64,000 nucleotides of DNA, taken from positions 434,001 to 498,000 of the forward strand of contig VZRS01010803.1 of assembly GCA_013398055.1 (NCBI GenBank). Direction: 5' to 3'. The first letter of the stretch is position 1. Each line of letters begins with the position of its first letter. Shown piece after piece: positions 22,501-36,200 of the stretch. The position numbers were made by a program, and so were the translations under genes. The notes beneath the pieces are model-generated. The model saw nothing but the letters and a program-made list of their open reading frames with translations. It did not search any database and had not been told where the DNA came from. Origin of the DNA: Ifrita kowaldi. Taxonomy: Eukaryota > Chordata > Aves > Passeriformes > Cinclosomatidae.

Positions 22501-25500
22501 GATGGAAACAATTCATTATTATTTTAGATATGGTGGTTCTAACTGCAAAATTAATTCTTTCTATTTATGCAAAAAAGAAAACCAAGTCAGCTTTGTCATT
22601 GCTGACTCTTTATTTATTAAACTGTACATGGGAATGTTTTGCAGTACTTAGCCGCAGCATAATAAGCTACAGAGAAGCAACAGAGCATAAATTTCTGGAT
22701 GTATACAAATTCTAATTGTTATACGTCTTTAACATATATTTTTTCTGTACTTTTGCATTTGATCTTCACTTGAAAAGATTTTTTCTTCTTTTTTCTTCGT
22801 TCAGGTATATATACTCTACTGTAACACAATATTATTATGCATTTTTTCTTGTGTTTCTTTAAGTTGTAAATAAGAAGAAAAGTACAGTCCACATTGGCTG
22901 TAAGAATACTGTCTGTGTTGCCCTTCAGGAAGTCAGGCTGTACAGACAGATTATCAGCAGGTTATTTTCTGCTGCTTGACAGTAGCAGCTGCATTGTGGG
23001 ATTTTTTTCCTTTTTATTCAGACATTTGGTATTGTTTGTTTCTGTTGGTAATGAGTCAGTGTTCCTAACTCATAAGTGCTTGAAATTTTCTTGTTTCAGA
23101 AAAATGACAGAATAACATGAAAGATGCTGTCACTTACTGCTTTTTTCTGCAACCTCTGTGACATATCTAAAGTAAAATAAAGAAACAGAACATTTATTTC
23201 CCCCCTCCCTCACTAGGAAGAGAGACTGTGGTGGATTTGAACCATTTTAACTCTTTAGTATCTGACAGCAGAAGAGAAGCAAACAGCAAGAACTAAAAAA
23301 AGTAAGTATGGAAGGATGAGTCAGGCAGACAGGAAGAACAAATCAGAGATCCACCACCCTCTCCACGAATAAGGAAGAGGGACTAACCATCTCAGGGACT
23401 TGATAAAAGATGTCTGGAGCTCTTGGGAAGAAAGGATTGCTGGATCCAGCCCAAACCATGGTGCTCCATATGAGCACAGCAGGACATTGCTCTAAACTGA
23501 TTAAACTGGATTATTTTTATTAACAAATAAACTCCAGGAAGTAAAAACGGCCCCTCTTACAGCACTAAGCTAAAGATGTCTCATTTAGTACCTCACTCAG
23601 CCCTAGCTACAGGATCACAGAGCATCAGCTTAGTTGCTTATTACCACAAGCACTCCATCAACGAATATAAAACTGGCTTAACAAGCGTCAAATCAAGAGA
23701 ACTGCGATCGTGATGGCTAATACCTACTGTCTCCTCTCAGAGTGACACAATAGCAGTGATCTTTTGTGACTGACTGAGCATGAATGTTATTTTCCCCAAT
23801 GTGGCTTAATCTACCCTGTCAGACTCACAGGGGGTAAACTAACATCAGTGGGAACCCTACAGTTAAATCCCTGTGAACTATTCTTTAAATTCCCCCCCAC
23901 ACCCCCCCAGCACATCACCTTTTAGAAAGGCAATAGAACAGCACAGCAACACCCCCTGAGTCTCTGGCATCTCATTGCTGGAGAAGGAACACAGTTTCAA
24001 GCTACCAGGATAAGTAGGAGTAATGCAGACCATCCCTGCTAGAGAAATCTCTTCTAAGTGGAATGAGAATAGGAAATTTCTAATGATAAATGGGACACAC
24101 TAACAGCAAGAGACCCTACCTTGTCACTGGTATCTTGTCTGATGCTGAAGCTACTGACACTGACCTCTATACTGAAAAAAACACTTCCAGAGCCATCTAC
24201 TGTGTCTATATTTGGCCCACTGACTGAGAGAAAGAAATATTTGAGGATTCAGGACCAGGTCTATTCAATCAAACAGGCCGAGTGAAGTTTGTGTTGCTCT
24301 ACTTTCATTCTTGGGATTACTATCAGGAAGGCAAAGGAAGCCTTAGCTAGCAAAAATAGATTGTGATACTTGTGGGCTGAGGCATGTTATAACCTGATTT
24401 ACTTTTCAACATCTTTAAAATTTTACCTTTGAATTTTAATGCCTTTCTTCCTTGCAAGTTCCCTGTATGACCCTACATGTGTCATGCCTACTGCACTAAT
24501 TAGAGTTACAGCATTCACCACCATCTCATCCTTCCCCACCATTTACCTTGCAACATGAATTAATGAACTGAAGGACTAAGAAATCTTAATTCAGATTTCA
24601 TTTCTTTACTTTGCCTGTGGCCATCTATCTGCCTGCAGTGACAGAGTGCATTGTTTTCTATCCACTGTTGTGTGTGCTATCCTCCAAAGAGAGCCCAGGC
24701 ACTACAAACCCAGACATAGGTCACTTCAAATTTCTGTTCATCACCTCTCAGAGCATTTTTGTCTAGCAGTATTATTCTTCTACAACTCTTTTGCCATGGA
24801 GAAAACTTTAGGTACGAGATGCTGGTAAGTCATTTCTTCTTCTTTCTAAGGCCTGATTATTCCACCAACAGCAATTCATTGTTACCTTTTGTAAATAGGT
24901 TTGCATTCAGGGATACTTAATTCCTCATTTTGAAAGGGACAGACAGAAATAAGTAACTTTTTTTCCATTACAGCTATTCTCCTCACTCTCTAGTTCTTCT
25001 TGTCTCTTTATATAAAGTAAGGAAATAACTTCTTTTTGAATGTGATTTTTCAAAAAACATTAAGAATACATAGTCATTTAAGATTAGAAAATTTTGCCTT
25101 TTTTTTCTCTACCTATTTGCAGCACTCTTTTCATCAACTTTTCCTGAAATTCCCATCAGTTTTTCCCATTACAAGCTCTACACTTTTTTTTTTCTCTGTA
25201 AACATCTTGTGAATACAGACTTTAATTAGGATAGTGTTTTCCCTTAGGGTAGATTTTATTAAGGACCCTTCCAGGTCCACTGGAGCTCATCAGCTTTAAG
25301 TGAAGCTGAGAAATACGGATGGAAGGAAAACTGCTAGAGGAAATTCCTTGAAGTATCTCTAATCCCATTATATACTGCAGAGGAGTATGCTCAGGTTAGT
25401 ATCAAGAAGAGTGGCATGGAAATTTTCTCCCCTCTTTTATGGCACTGAGTCACTGGTATGGGGTTCATGAAGTTCAGCTGCTCCAGACAGCTTAGATGTG

Positions 25501-27378
25501 GAAGGGGTAAAAATATTTTCACTCAAAAACGTGAAGCATATTATGTTGGAATTTGGATAAATGCACGGTCACTGTCATAGATGGAAAACATGGAAAAAGG
25601 AAAGGCCTTAAACAGTCCTGTGGGGGATCATTCACTGGCCTGAAACTTTAGCTCACCATGGAATGTTTGCTCATGTTATAAACAACTATTCCCTACTAAG
25701 CAATTTGGCGTTTCGCTTTATTCTTTTTTGTTTTCAGTACTGGTTTGTACTTTGTGCTTCACTTATTATCTTCTCATTGTATAGATCAAATACAATCCTC
25801 TTCAGAGTGATAGAGAAAAGATGTAAGTAAGGGCCTGAAAAGCTTCTCAGTGAAGAACAGCTTTTAGTGCTCTTGTCTGAGCACAACAGGGCCTGGTAGG
25901 ACACAGTATTGAAATATTGCCCATGTTTCCCTCCCTCAACTAGAATCTCACCTTTGAAGACTGACAGCTGTGCAACCCTTTCCTGCACTGCCTTGCAATG
26001 CTTATTGCTTGGATACCCTGTGAGCATCAGGGGTGAACAGCAGCTAAGGAATGAAGCAAAGTACTCAAAGGTAGTCAAACTACTGCACATTCCATTCATC
26101 AGCACTGCAAACATTTATTTTTTTTAATTTCATTTCTGCAGCATTTAGATGGGGACAACCACCTCTTCATACTTCCACACAGGGGAAATTATTTCACTCA
26201 TCTTTCAGTTTGATAGCCGCTGTTTCTTTTATTACCCCCAACACTGTCTGAGATCCCAAATAAGATATTTATTCAGTGCAAACAACCTCTGCCCTCCAGG
26301 CCGGCACAGGGTTTCTTAGATAAACAGCTCCATATATGCTAATGATGATGTCTGCCTGGAAGTAGGGTTATAAAACTCAGAACCACCCCTAGCTGCTTTT
26401 TTCCACCATAAAAGAAACAGGTCAAAACATGCCTCTTGGGCTTCAAGAGCAGCTTAAAATACCAAAGAAAAAAATCCATGACAGTGTAAAACCCTTGCAC
26501 GTTATTGCACAGGGAAAGCTAACTTCTTTTAAAAGAAGTGATGGATGCAAAGTCTAAAAGAGAGATTAATCTATTTTGGCATTTGCAGATGCAGGTTGCT
26601 CTCAGGTGCAGCACGATGTAATTCCTCTTACTAATTGACTAATTTATGCATGACAGAACAGTCAAATATGCCTTTCAGGAACATTTGACAAGACCTGCTC
26701 CTGCTTTCCTCTCTTACACAATCAGGTGAGATCTTTCACTGTGACTGGACCGTTGTCAAAAAAGAAGGAAAAATGCCACAATGATAGCCCAGACTACAGA
26801 GGATGGATTTTGTGCTGAGCATTCTTCCAGGACTCTGGAGCATCTAAATTACGCTTGTGCCTTTTGGGATCCTACTTCAGTGCTCTTCTCATACATCCAA
26901 ATTGCCTCCATCAGGAAGGCAAGACAGAGCTGTAACATCCAAGATTTCCTCCTTATCTGAGATAACCTTCTCTCCTTGTAACACCTCCTTTTTTTATCCT
27001 GACAAAAAACAAAGTGGTAGCTGGGGGAGTGATACAAGGATCTAAGTCCCATCCATTTCTAGGGATGCTCTATTAAAGTGACAATTTGGATTGGAAGTCT
27101 TCTTATAAGTGCCTATAAGTTAAGGTTGTTAACACCCTGTACAGCGTTTCTTTAAAACAAACAAGAGCATCTTTTTCCTGCTATTACTCATGGCTGAACG
27201 GTGAGGCAAACTAAGTAGCAGATCTTGATTCTCAGCTGAAAAGTCGACCATCAGTTGTGAGAGCAGTCACTACCACTGAAAAGATCCAACAGCAAAGTAT
27301 GTCAGGAAACAGGGAGGAAGGTGGGGGTGGGGCTGTTTTTGAGATGTATGTGAAGCAAATGCCCAGACAAGCCTAGCC
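19560..27378. other. AT-rich non-coding DNA, no gene seen
   Basis: The longest frames are on the minus strand (127 codons at 21,616-21,999; 126 codons at 25,734-26,114; 110 codons at 20,823-21,155). They show no family I recognise and lie within the length expected by chance. C-rich runs stand out at 23,891-23,910. A perfect 18-bp palindrome lies at 26,522-26,539. No transposable element was recognised. Confidence 0.65.
26522..26539. repeat. Perfect 18-bp palindrome
   Basis: ACTTCTTTTAAAAGAAGT reads identically on both strands with no spacer. The ends do not extend further. It may be accidental in AT-rich DNA. Confidence 0.7.
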
Positions 27379-27447
27379 CACACAAAAAAAAACCAAAAAA
27401 ACCAAAAAAAACCAAAAAAACACCAACAAAAAAAACCCCCACCAACC
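27379..27447 (+). repeat. A-rich (A7-9 CC)n tandem tract
   Basis: Runs of seven to nine A bases separated by CC repeat about four times, then decay into CACCAACA and a CCCCC run. This is a simple period-9/10 low-complexity array with strong strand asymmetry. Confidence 0.9.
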
Positions 27448-30400
27448 TAGCTGTTCAGGTTTTCTCCTAGAGACTAAGACATGAACTTAACCAGGAAAAA
27501 ATCTCATCAGATTTTTCTCAGGACAGATGGGTATAACACTCTTAAAAGTAAAAGGAAAAAATTCACAAAAATTAGGAATAGCAGGCTCATTACATGCCAG
27601 CTGGGATGTCTGGTTATATTACCCCACTCTTAGTCTGTTAAATACTTTTATAGTTATTACCATGAAAGTGAAACCACTGGGTGTGTTGTTTGCTTTTTTT
27701 TTTCTTTACAGCATTTAAGAATGACATGACAGAAATCACATTCCGAATACAAACGTTCTGCAGATTCACTGGTTTGATGGTTGTTTGCAGGCTTCTCTTT
27801 GGGAGGAATAGGTCCTTCAGATCAGTAACCATATCAGAAACACTCCCACCTGATCAGCTTAGCATTTGTTCCTATTTAGGAGTGCTATGGGTGTGCCCAA
27901 GGAGGCTGGGTGGCAAGATGCCCTAGAGAGATGGTTCTGCTTAGCACTGAGGTTTCGAAAGTAGTTTAGCAGAGAGAAGAATCAGATTAAAACACTGTCA
28001 CTGAAAAACAGGAAATTAATGTAAGGAAAGTCCTTCCACTGTATGCATTTATTCTTCGAAAATGGCTAATTGAAGCACAAAAGAAGAGCTTATGTGCTCA
28101 AACATTTCTGTATTTTCGATGTTATGACTTGCTGCCACAGAAAATAGTGCCTCTTTCCACAAACCCGGCTGACCAACAGCAGAACATTTCTTCAACTGAA
28201 TCAGCAAAAAGAAGAATGTAAAAGGAGAGAAAAATAATCTTGAACCAAACCTCAGCAGCAATAGTGCAAAGGCCTGTGTTAGTTTAGTAGTTTGTCTATT
28301 TTAGTTTTGGGTTTAATGTGCACAGATAATTTTCTGGTTCATATCAAGAAACAGGAAACAAGTTTCATTGGCAACAAACAATCACCTCCAACCAGGATGT
28401 GACAACATCTTGAAATTAAACTCACTCTTGGTCTAAAATAAGTTTAGCAGAAGGAAGCAATTTTCTTGCATTTTTATCATTAGAGATTCTTTTTGCAGTA
28501 CATTGACAACAAAGTGACCATTTAGACTTATTCTACCAGTCTGGAATTTAGACAATGCTTAAATGGTTATTTTTGCTTACACAAGCTCTTGAAATATTTT
28601 CTTTGGTGTTTATGGGCCTGATTATCAAAAGAACCAAGCAGATTTTGAAAATCTGGCCACCACATTTTACTTGGAGGCAGAAGGAGATTGATTGTGTGAC
28701 TGAAAACATTTGCTGTTTTTTATTTTTTAATTGATACCAAACATTCATCATCACTAGGCACCGTACCTCAGACCTTTGGCATCAAACTGCTAACCTCTAC
28801 CTTTTGAAATAAGGAACTAATCTGTTGGCTTCTAACTTTATGTCAACAGTCTTTAGAAAGGAAAGAGTTTGTATGGATTGTTCACATACATGATATTTAT
28901 ATCAACTGAAACTCTTCAAATTCTGACACATGTCCTTTGGACAATCAAAATTGAGAACCAGTGGGTCATAGACAACACCCATCTGTGAAAATACACCTGG
29001 ATACCAAAAGCCCATTGAGTCCTCAGGTAGGACTGACTGCCTATACCTACTGGTAGCTACACATGCTTTAGAGAATACTGCCCTCAGTGAGCATGGAATG
29101 TTCTTTAACCATTCCACTTTCCTTCAGCTTTCTGCATGCCTGTGAAGGTATGAGCATCATCAGAGCCCTACGTGCTTTTATTTTGCAGTGCAATGTACCC
29201 TCTCTCCACTGCACCAGAATAGTTATTTCCCATTGCAGCTGTGCTCCCCAGTACAGCGTAGAAGAAATCTGCTTTAACATCTACAACAGACTTCCCACCC
29301 CAGGAGTGAGCTACTCTCCTCAGGTACTGGTGAGGCCACTGGGCTACACCATCAGGAAAAAGCTGCCTCCTGAGAGGACTGCTGAACTGCCTGGATCAGC
29401 TTTGGATTGGACCTGAAGGAAGCAATGATATTGAAAAACAGATAGGACAACAGTACCTGGAGACTACAGCATCATGTTGCGGTAACTGTTCTTGCAAGCA
29501 GTCACCTTCCAGCCAAGACTAATGCTATAACTGTGGAACAATAAGCAAAATATAGAACAAATATACTTTACTTACATGTTCCCATGTCATGAGAAGAAAA
29601 CGGTTTTCTAAAGAGCACAGAGTATCATTCAGCTCCATCCTCCAATGACTTCTGAGAGTTCAACGTTCATCTGATAAGAAATTCATTATTAAAAGCAGGA
29701 TAAACTGAGATTATATCCAGCACTAAAACTTGTATTTGTTTTGTCAGAAGATACACCACTATGCAGTTTCACAAAAAATGAACTTTATTCTCCTCATTGT
29801 TGTATAGGATAGGGTCAATAGGGTTTACAACCTACTGTTGGATAATAAAGAACTGTTATCATATTGGTGTACCACTTGTTTTCGTACAAAGTACAGACGA
29901 TTTGTACCATAAAAGCTGTTAATTCTACCTTGTATCATCTTCTGAGATCCTTGGGACTCTAACCCTAAATGTCACTAACTGGCAGTTCTTCTTGAGAAAA
30001 GTTTGCTGCGAAAGAATTACTTTTATTGAAAAAATATGGCAAGTGACACACATTCATTGTAATATAATACATCACCCTCCCCATCATAATTCATCAGGGT
30101 CAATTACCATTTTTGACATAAAACATGCATCTTATCATCACTATAATCTTGAAATGTATGCTAACTCATGGGAACACACTAAATCATTTCTTAAAGAAAT
30201 AATACAGCATGTTGTTTGTATGGTACAATCCTTTTAATAGAATTATAATCTAGTCCGTCTGTATTCCAGCACAATGTTTGTGTTACTCCATAATCCTGGA
30301 GTGTGACATTCTGTGTCATGTACTAAATATTTACTTTTGACTTATTGGGCTCTCAATCTAATATAAAACACCTTTTGGGTCCACTTATCCTCTCATATAA

Positions 30401-32190
30401 ACCAATATTATTTGCTAGGGAAAAGCATTCCATATTCCCAGAGGCATATTAACAGCTGCCTGGCTTAAATCCAAAATCAAAATGAACAACAAATAAAAAA
30501 AATTCTTTTCAGTGACTATTTTATTTCTGAGGGGTCTAGTATCACAGGAGGCATTATCAAGTATGGCAAACGATTTTCTTGAGTAACACACAAAATCTCA
30601 GCCACAACTCGCTGTTCTTTATGTTATGCAGGTTAGTGACTACATCCTTCAATTGACATCTAAATCACTAATTTCCCCACACCATCTCTACGTCAGGAAA
30701 CTTTCATTCCAAGCTATTTACAAAGAATAATCTGACCCAAAATCAGTATTTGAAAAAAAAATTCAATAAATAATGGAGAAACCTTTATAAATTAAGATAA
30801 ACTTTTCCTCCATAATTTTTCCCACCTTTCAGTCATGGCATTTAGCCTTAGACTGCATCTGCAGACATCGGGAAGCAGAGCATGTTTCTGTGAATATCAG
30901 AGTGCTTGTTTTAATGTGACTATGGCACCAGCTGAACACACTTACATGCACGTTAGTGAATGACTTGCAGAATTGATTACTTGGCCCTGCCAAGCACTTA
31001 AAAATACATGACTAATGACTTTTAACCTAGCAACTTCAATGAACACTCATGAGATGACACAGTTATGGTGGGCTGTCTTTTACAAGCATTTTCATCCATG
31101 TCTTGCTCTGACTTTTTGGCACAATGTTGTAGTCAAACAAAATTTTTTGAAAAGTACACAAAGTAATGACCCTCTCAAGGTCATTCTCTTGCTTCTGGTA
31201 GCCTGCCACATCTTACTATATAGCTTTCTCCAGCTTCTACCTAAAGTATTTTAACAGGCAGTGTTTCCTAGGAGTCATTAGTGTTCTATAGTCAAAATTT
31301 CACATTAACTGCAAATATTTTCTCCTTATAACTGCTCCTTTTAATTTGCTTCCATTAAGATTCCTCATTTGCAAACTGTTTTCCTTTTTTATAACTAAGC
31401 ATTACACCAATTAATTTCTTGGCCTTATGTGTGGTGCATCTATGGACATACCATGCTACTAGCTCTACCATTTGTCATGCAACTTGTAGCATTACACAAC
31501 ACTTTAGCCTTCATTTTATCATGTCCTATTGGGCTTACTGTACAGTGGAAAAAAAGATCTCCCTACTAACAACCCATAGAAATAAAAACCTGTCTAAATG
31601 AAAACGGAAATCAGTATATTACTTTCCTGCAGTCACAAGGAATATGAGCAGCTATGACCCGATCCTAACACAAAATAGTCTTTAACAATCATCAGCCTAT
31701 CTCTACACATGATCACAGTTGCCTAATTATTAGGTGAAGATATTTTTGAAATGTTGTGGATGGAAGGAGTCACTGAGCTCCCTTGCCACCATAACTGAAA
31801 AATGACATCTGGGAAATGGCAAATTTCCAAGAAGGCAGGCAGCTGCAGACCTAGCTCCCTGAACTGTAGAGAAAGAATAAGGTAAAGAAAGATCCATGAA
31901 CAAGCATGAAATAGGTACTCTGTAAATCAAATCACCAAAAGCATTTCTGGTTAAAAAAAAAAAGTAAAAACCCCCTAGGATTCATATCAGCATGGAGCAA
32001 GGAAGGCAACAAACATGCAAGGAAGTGACAAACCTCAGAGGCACATGGGGACACATGTCAGTGGGAATCCTCTGGGGCTTGGAAGACTGAGGAGGAAAAC
32101 CAAAAGTTATACCAACTCTGCTTTGGGAGATCAAGATAGCTCCAAGACCTGCCCATGTGGGAAAAGCGTGAGTGCTTCATACACACAGAT
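27448..32190. other. AT-rich non-coding DNA, no gene seen
   Basis: Frames up to 109 codons (29,087-29,416, plus) are unrecognised. The segment 29,200-29,420 is somewhat GC-richer. No interspersed repeat or RNA gene was recognised. Confidence 0.65.
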
Positions 32191-32197
32191 AGTCTGA

Positions 32198-32346
32198 CAT
32201 ATGTTTTTTTATATATAACATATGGTCTGTGTGTGGACTGTAATTAAAGGGAACCACTCTTATGAATCAATATATGATCTCACATAAGTTCAATATGTAA
32301 AACATATGCTATTTAGGCATATATAGCACTTGCATATAGCTTACAT
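32198..32346. repeat. CATATG/TATA-rich low-complexity stretch
   Basis: CATATGTT at 32,198-32,205 and AACATATG at 32,217-32,224 form an inverted repeat with 8-bp arms. Further ACATATG, AATATATG and GCATATAT words follow up to 32,346. It is low-complexity AT-rich DNA. Confidence 0.6.
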
Positions 32347-32516
32347 TTTTGATGCATCATGGGCAAGGATAATAGGAGACATTTGGACGACTGTGGATGC
32401 AGAGGGAAGGGATTTTCAAGGTGGAAGACAATGTTCTAAAAGAGTGTATAATAGTGGGAATGATGGAAAAGACACAAAGAAAAATCAGTGAAATTACTTA
32501 GGCAGTAAAACAGCAT

Positions 32517-32553
32517 GAGAGGAGGAGGAGGAGCAGGAGGAGGAGGAGGAGGA
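32517..32553 (+). repeat. (GGA)n microsatellite with one CAG interruption
   Basis: GGA/GAG units run for about 37 bp and are broken once by CAG near 32,534. The strand is pure purine apart from that interruption, so it is a candidate for triplex-type structure. The flanks hold no open frame that would make it coding. Confidence 0.9.
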
Positions 32554-32639
32554 AAAGGGATACTTCTGTTTTCTAGCTTGGAGTGCAAAAAGCCTATAGT
32601 GAGAAAAATGCATCTTATGGAACAATTTCTATGACAGAT

Positions 32640-32840
32640 AGGAGAGAAGCAAAAAGCAAATGCTAAAAAAAAGGGGGTAGGAAAATAAATAAAAAAATAC
32701 TAGCAGGAAAAAAATAAAAATAACAGAAGAATGAAAGAAAAATTAATGTTAAAAACAGGGAAATAAAAGAAAATTAAATGCTAAAAAAACCTCACACTTA
32801 GAAGGAAAAGGGGAGTACAGAAAAAGAAACAAAAAGCAGT
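32640..32840 (+). repeat. Purine/A-rich low-complexity block
   Basis: About 200 bp consist mostly of A with G, including several AAATAAA and GGAAAA words and a single AAAAGGGGG run. No ordered unit repeats. It lies shortly after the GGA microsatellite, so roughly 300 bp here is strongly purine-skewed on the plus strand. Confidence 0.8.
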
Positions 32841-33260
32841 TGATTATTTTATTGACAGCAATTAAATACATTAATACAGCTTGAAAAATAAAGTATCATT
32901 TTCTGTGTGTTATCAAAGTAATATTAGACATTTTTTTCTCAGCCTTTGTCACATCATGCCTCCTCCGGATGTTGAGATTATACATCATTAGGATCCATTC
33001 CGATGAAAGACACTATGTAAATTTAAACTTATTAGCATAGTAATTGTGACATTTTCACAAATGCATCATGATTCACTCTAATTTATTTGTTATTTGAAAT
33101 AATTTGCCAACTAATTTCTATAATTCTTGGTCTGCAGCTCATCCATAGTTCATTGTGAAGAGCTGAAATTCATAACCCAAGCTATTTTGGTTGAAGAAAT
33201 AATCACATGGTGATTTTTTTGTTTCCTGATTGGAGGACTGTGACTCTTCGAATATTCTTT
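32841..33260. other. Candidate conserved non-coding element
   Basis: This stretch has no long open frame and no repeat signature. It contains many TAAT and ATTA cores, ATGCATCATGATTCA-like words and a CACATGGTGA E-box. The regular, non-repetitive AT-rich texture resembles vertebrate developmental enhancers. The call is inference from appearance only. Confidence 0.2.
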
Positions 33261-36200
33261 TTTCTCCATACATCTCCTTGATTACCAATTTAAAATCTGT
33301 TTGTAGCTAACAGTCTGTATTTTTCCTATAAAACCCTGTGCTCTAGAAAGAAATCTTGCAGAAAACTTGTTTGTAAGAGGGGATATGGATGGAAAGTGAA
33401 TAAAATAGTTATATCCACAAAGTCATTAAAATTCATTTAAAATTGCAAATGAATGTTCACAGTATGTTTCTTCTAGCATTTGCCAGCTCTGGAAATAATC
33501 ATGGCCTAAATTACACTCAGGAACATGTGTGTACAACATATTTAAGACAGATTTAAAATTCTCACTAATTTATGTGTGAAAAATGGAGTTGATAACACTT
33601 CTAATTAGCTTGGTTTACAAAAGAGCAACACACTATTGTTCTTCTAAAGACAATAAGCTGATAGGCCCTAATATGTCAGCAGAAAATGTAGTTGTATCTG
33701 TATTTGTGAGCCTTTTTCTAAAATGTAGACTTGTTTGGATTAATTCAATGTTTGATACAAGCAAGACATGACTCATTAAACCTGAATTCACAGTAAACAC
33801 CAAGCAATTTCTTTATTCTTAAGGAAAGGTTGTGTCAAACTCTGGGATGAAAACACTGCTCATGATTTCATTTCACTTAGAAATATTGTGTGCGTTTATA
33901 TTTGTATTGAAGAACTGTCTTTCCATCAGAAAGATTTTAATTTGAATCTATAATCAATGTCTAGTTTCTATAATGTACATCCATGTACTCAATTATTAGT
34001 CCTGTACATCACATGTCAATTTTTTGGTCCCCATAGCCATGGCCCATTGTCATTCGAAGATACAGTTTCTTTTATGACACTTTCTGCCGATGAGTGAACT
34101 CTTTGTGAGGCAGAGAGTTTTTGTAAAGTCAAAGACATGAGAAACCCAAATTTTGCTGAGAATTTGAAGTTAAACTGATGCTGTCAAGAACCATTTGCTT
34201 ATGTAAGCAAAATATCCACACTAGTTGTATGTTTGCTCTCATCTGTTTCCCCCCCAAACTATAGTATAAAGTGGCAGGTCTACACACAAGCAGAAACACA
34301 TGATGTTCATAGGTAGACTATAAATTTGCACCAAGAATAACAAAGGATACTTTCTAATTCCATTATTTCATTTCATGTCAACTTGATGCTTCTAAAAATG
34401 ATAGAATAATTGTCTGTGAGAATTAGTTCCTATGTTTATCGGCTGTAAATTTAGAGTAGCAGTAAGAGGAGTTTCCAATATTTTCCCTGAAAAATGCCTC
34501 AATCCTCATTTTGAAGATCAATAAAAAAATCATTCATCCACTTTTCTGTTTCTCTGTTAGATTCCTAACAAGTGGTAACTGTCATGGTTTTATGTAGGTA
34601 ACACACTGTGGGCTTGGATACACAGCCAGTCAATCCAGATGTGTAAGATAATGTTTAGATTAGTGAGCCGATGTTCCAGACAGCCATACTTGAAAAGTGC
34701 AGGGAATTTCAATATTGCCTGCATATTCTGTGGTGCATATAAATATTTTTCTATTGATTCCTGCACATTAAGGAATTACATTCCATTGAATGATAATCAA
34801 CTAAGCAGGTAAACTCATGCAAAATACACTATACACTAGATGTTTGATTAAAAAAATTATTAAAATAATAAAGGGTTAAAGCAGTGAATGCAATTACATT
34901 GTCTAAATCAGTGTTATAATTTCTCACTGAAAATGGTTACAGTAGTGGATACATTTTAAATGACAACACTCTGTGATGAAAGAAGGACCAGGCACTGAGG
35001 TATATGGAAAATAATTAAATAATTTTTTTCTGCTAAAAATGTGTTCTGTTTTTAGCTCTAATTATACTCTTCTAGGAGAATAAAATGAGCAGTTTGACAT
35101 ACTTAGAGGTTCTCCATAGAACATCAATAAATTTCAATAAACTTCAGCAAAATTTCAAGAAAATCAAGCTGTGTTTTGAGCAAACTTGACTCAAGTTATG
35201 GAAACCACTCAGATTGTACAGTTTAAAATTATTCTTGTCACTAAATATAACAAAAATACTGTTGCCACTCTGATTTCATTTTAAGAACCTAGTACTCTTC
35301 AATTTAACATGAAAGCAAAACTATGTGGGTGAAACAAAACCAGAAACAAAATTATTGACGCGAAGTCAATCTGTTGAATCTCACAGAGTCCTATCACTAT
35401 CTCTGTGCAATCAAACATGATATTCACAAACAAGGGGAAGAAGAAACAGTACAGTTGCAGTTTACTACTATAAAAGCTTTTCTTATTGTTTTCCTTTCAA
35501 AGCTATCACTTGTTCTAAGATTTAATTGGCTAGTTACAAAAGTTGCTGAACATCTATTATAGAACTCAACATGGTACTTAGACGTATATATTTAGACCTT
35601 CGCATCTGTTCCTAAGCCCCCACACACTCTTAGATGCAAAGAGAATTTACAATCCGGTGGAAAACCTTGAGTCTTAGATCATGAGACTAATTCAAAACAC
35701 ATTCCAAATAGATGAAGAGTGGGCAGAGCTAGTATCTAAATACACCCAAAAAAGCACAAGAAAAATATGTGGGGAACTTCCCCTTGTGGTGGACAATACT
35801 ATTTGTAAAGACTGTGCTTACTATGTAGTAAATTACTTATTAAAATACAAATTAAACTAATCAGGTTTTATTTAGAAGAAACCATCAAATACAACATGAA
35901 GAAGGTACCACCTTACAAAGGGAGCATTGAAGTACAGAACAGGGTTACTGCTCCTCTTTGAATCAGCAGTATACACTCTTGTGTGCAGTGTAAATTTATT
36001 GAATGGCAGTGTAAAACATTATAGTGCATTTATTAAAGAAATAGACTGTAATGTTTCCTCTCTAAAAGAAAACAGAATCACATCACTGATTATCTTGTTT
36101 AACTGGGGTAAAAAAGGTAACTTACAGAATTCTCCTAACAAATCAGTAGTGAATCCTTTTTTTTCTACTTTATCACCTGAAATATTTTTCTTTGCCACTA

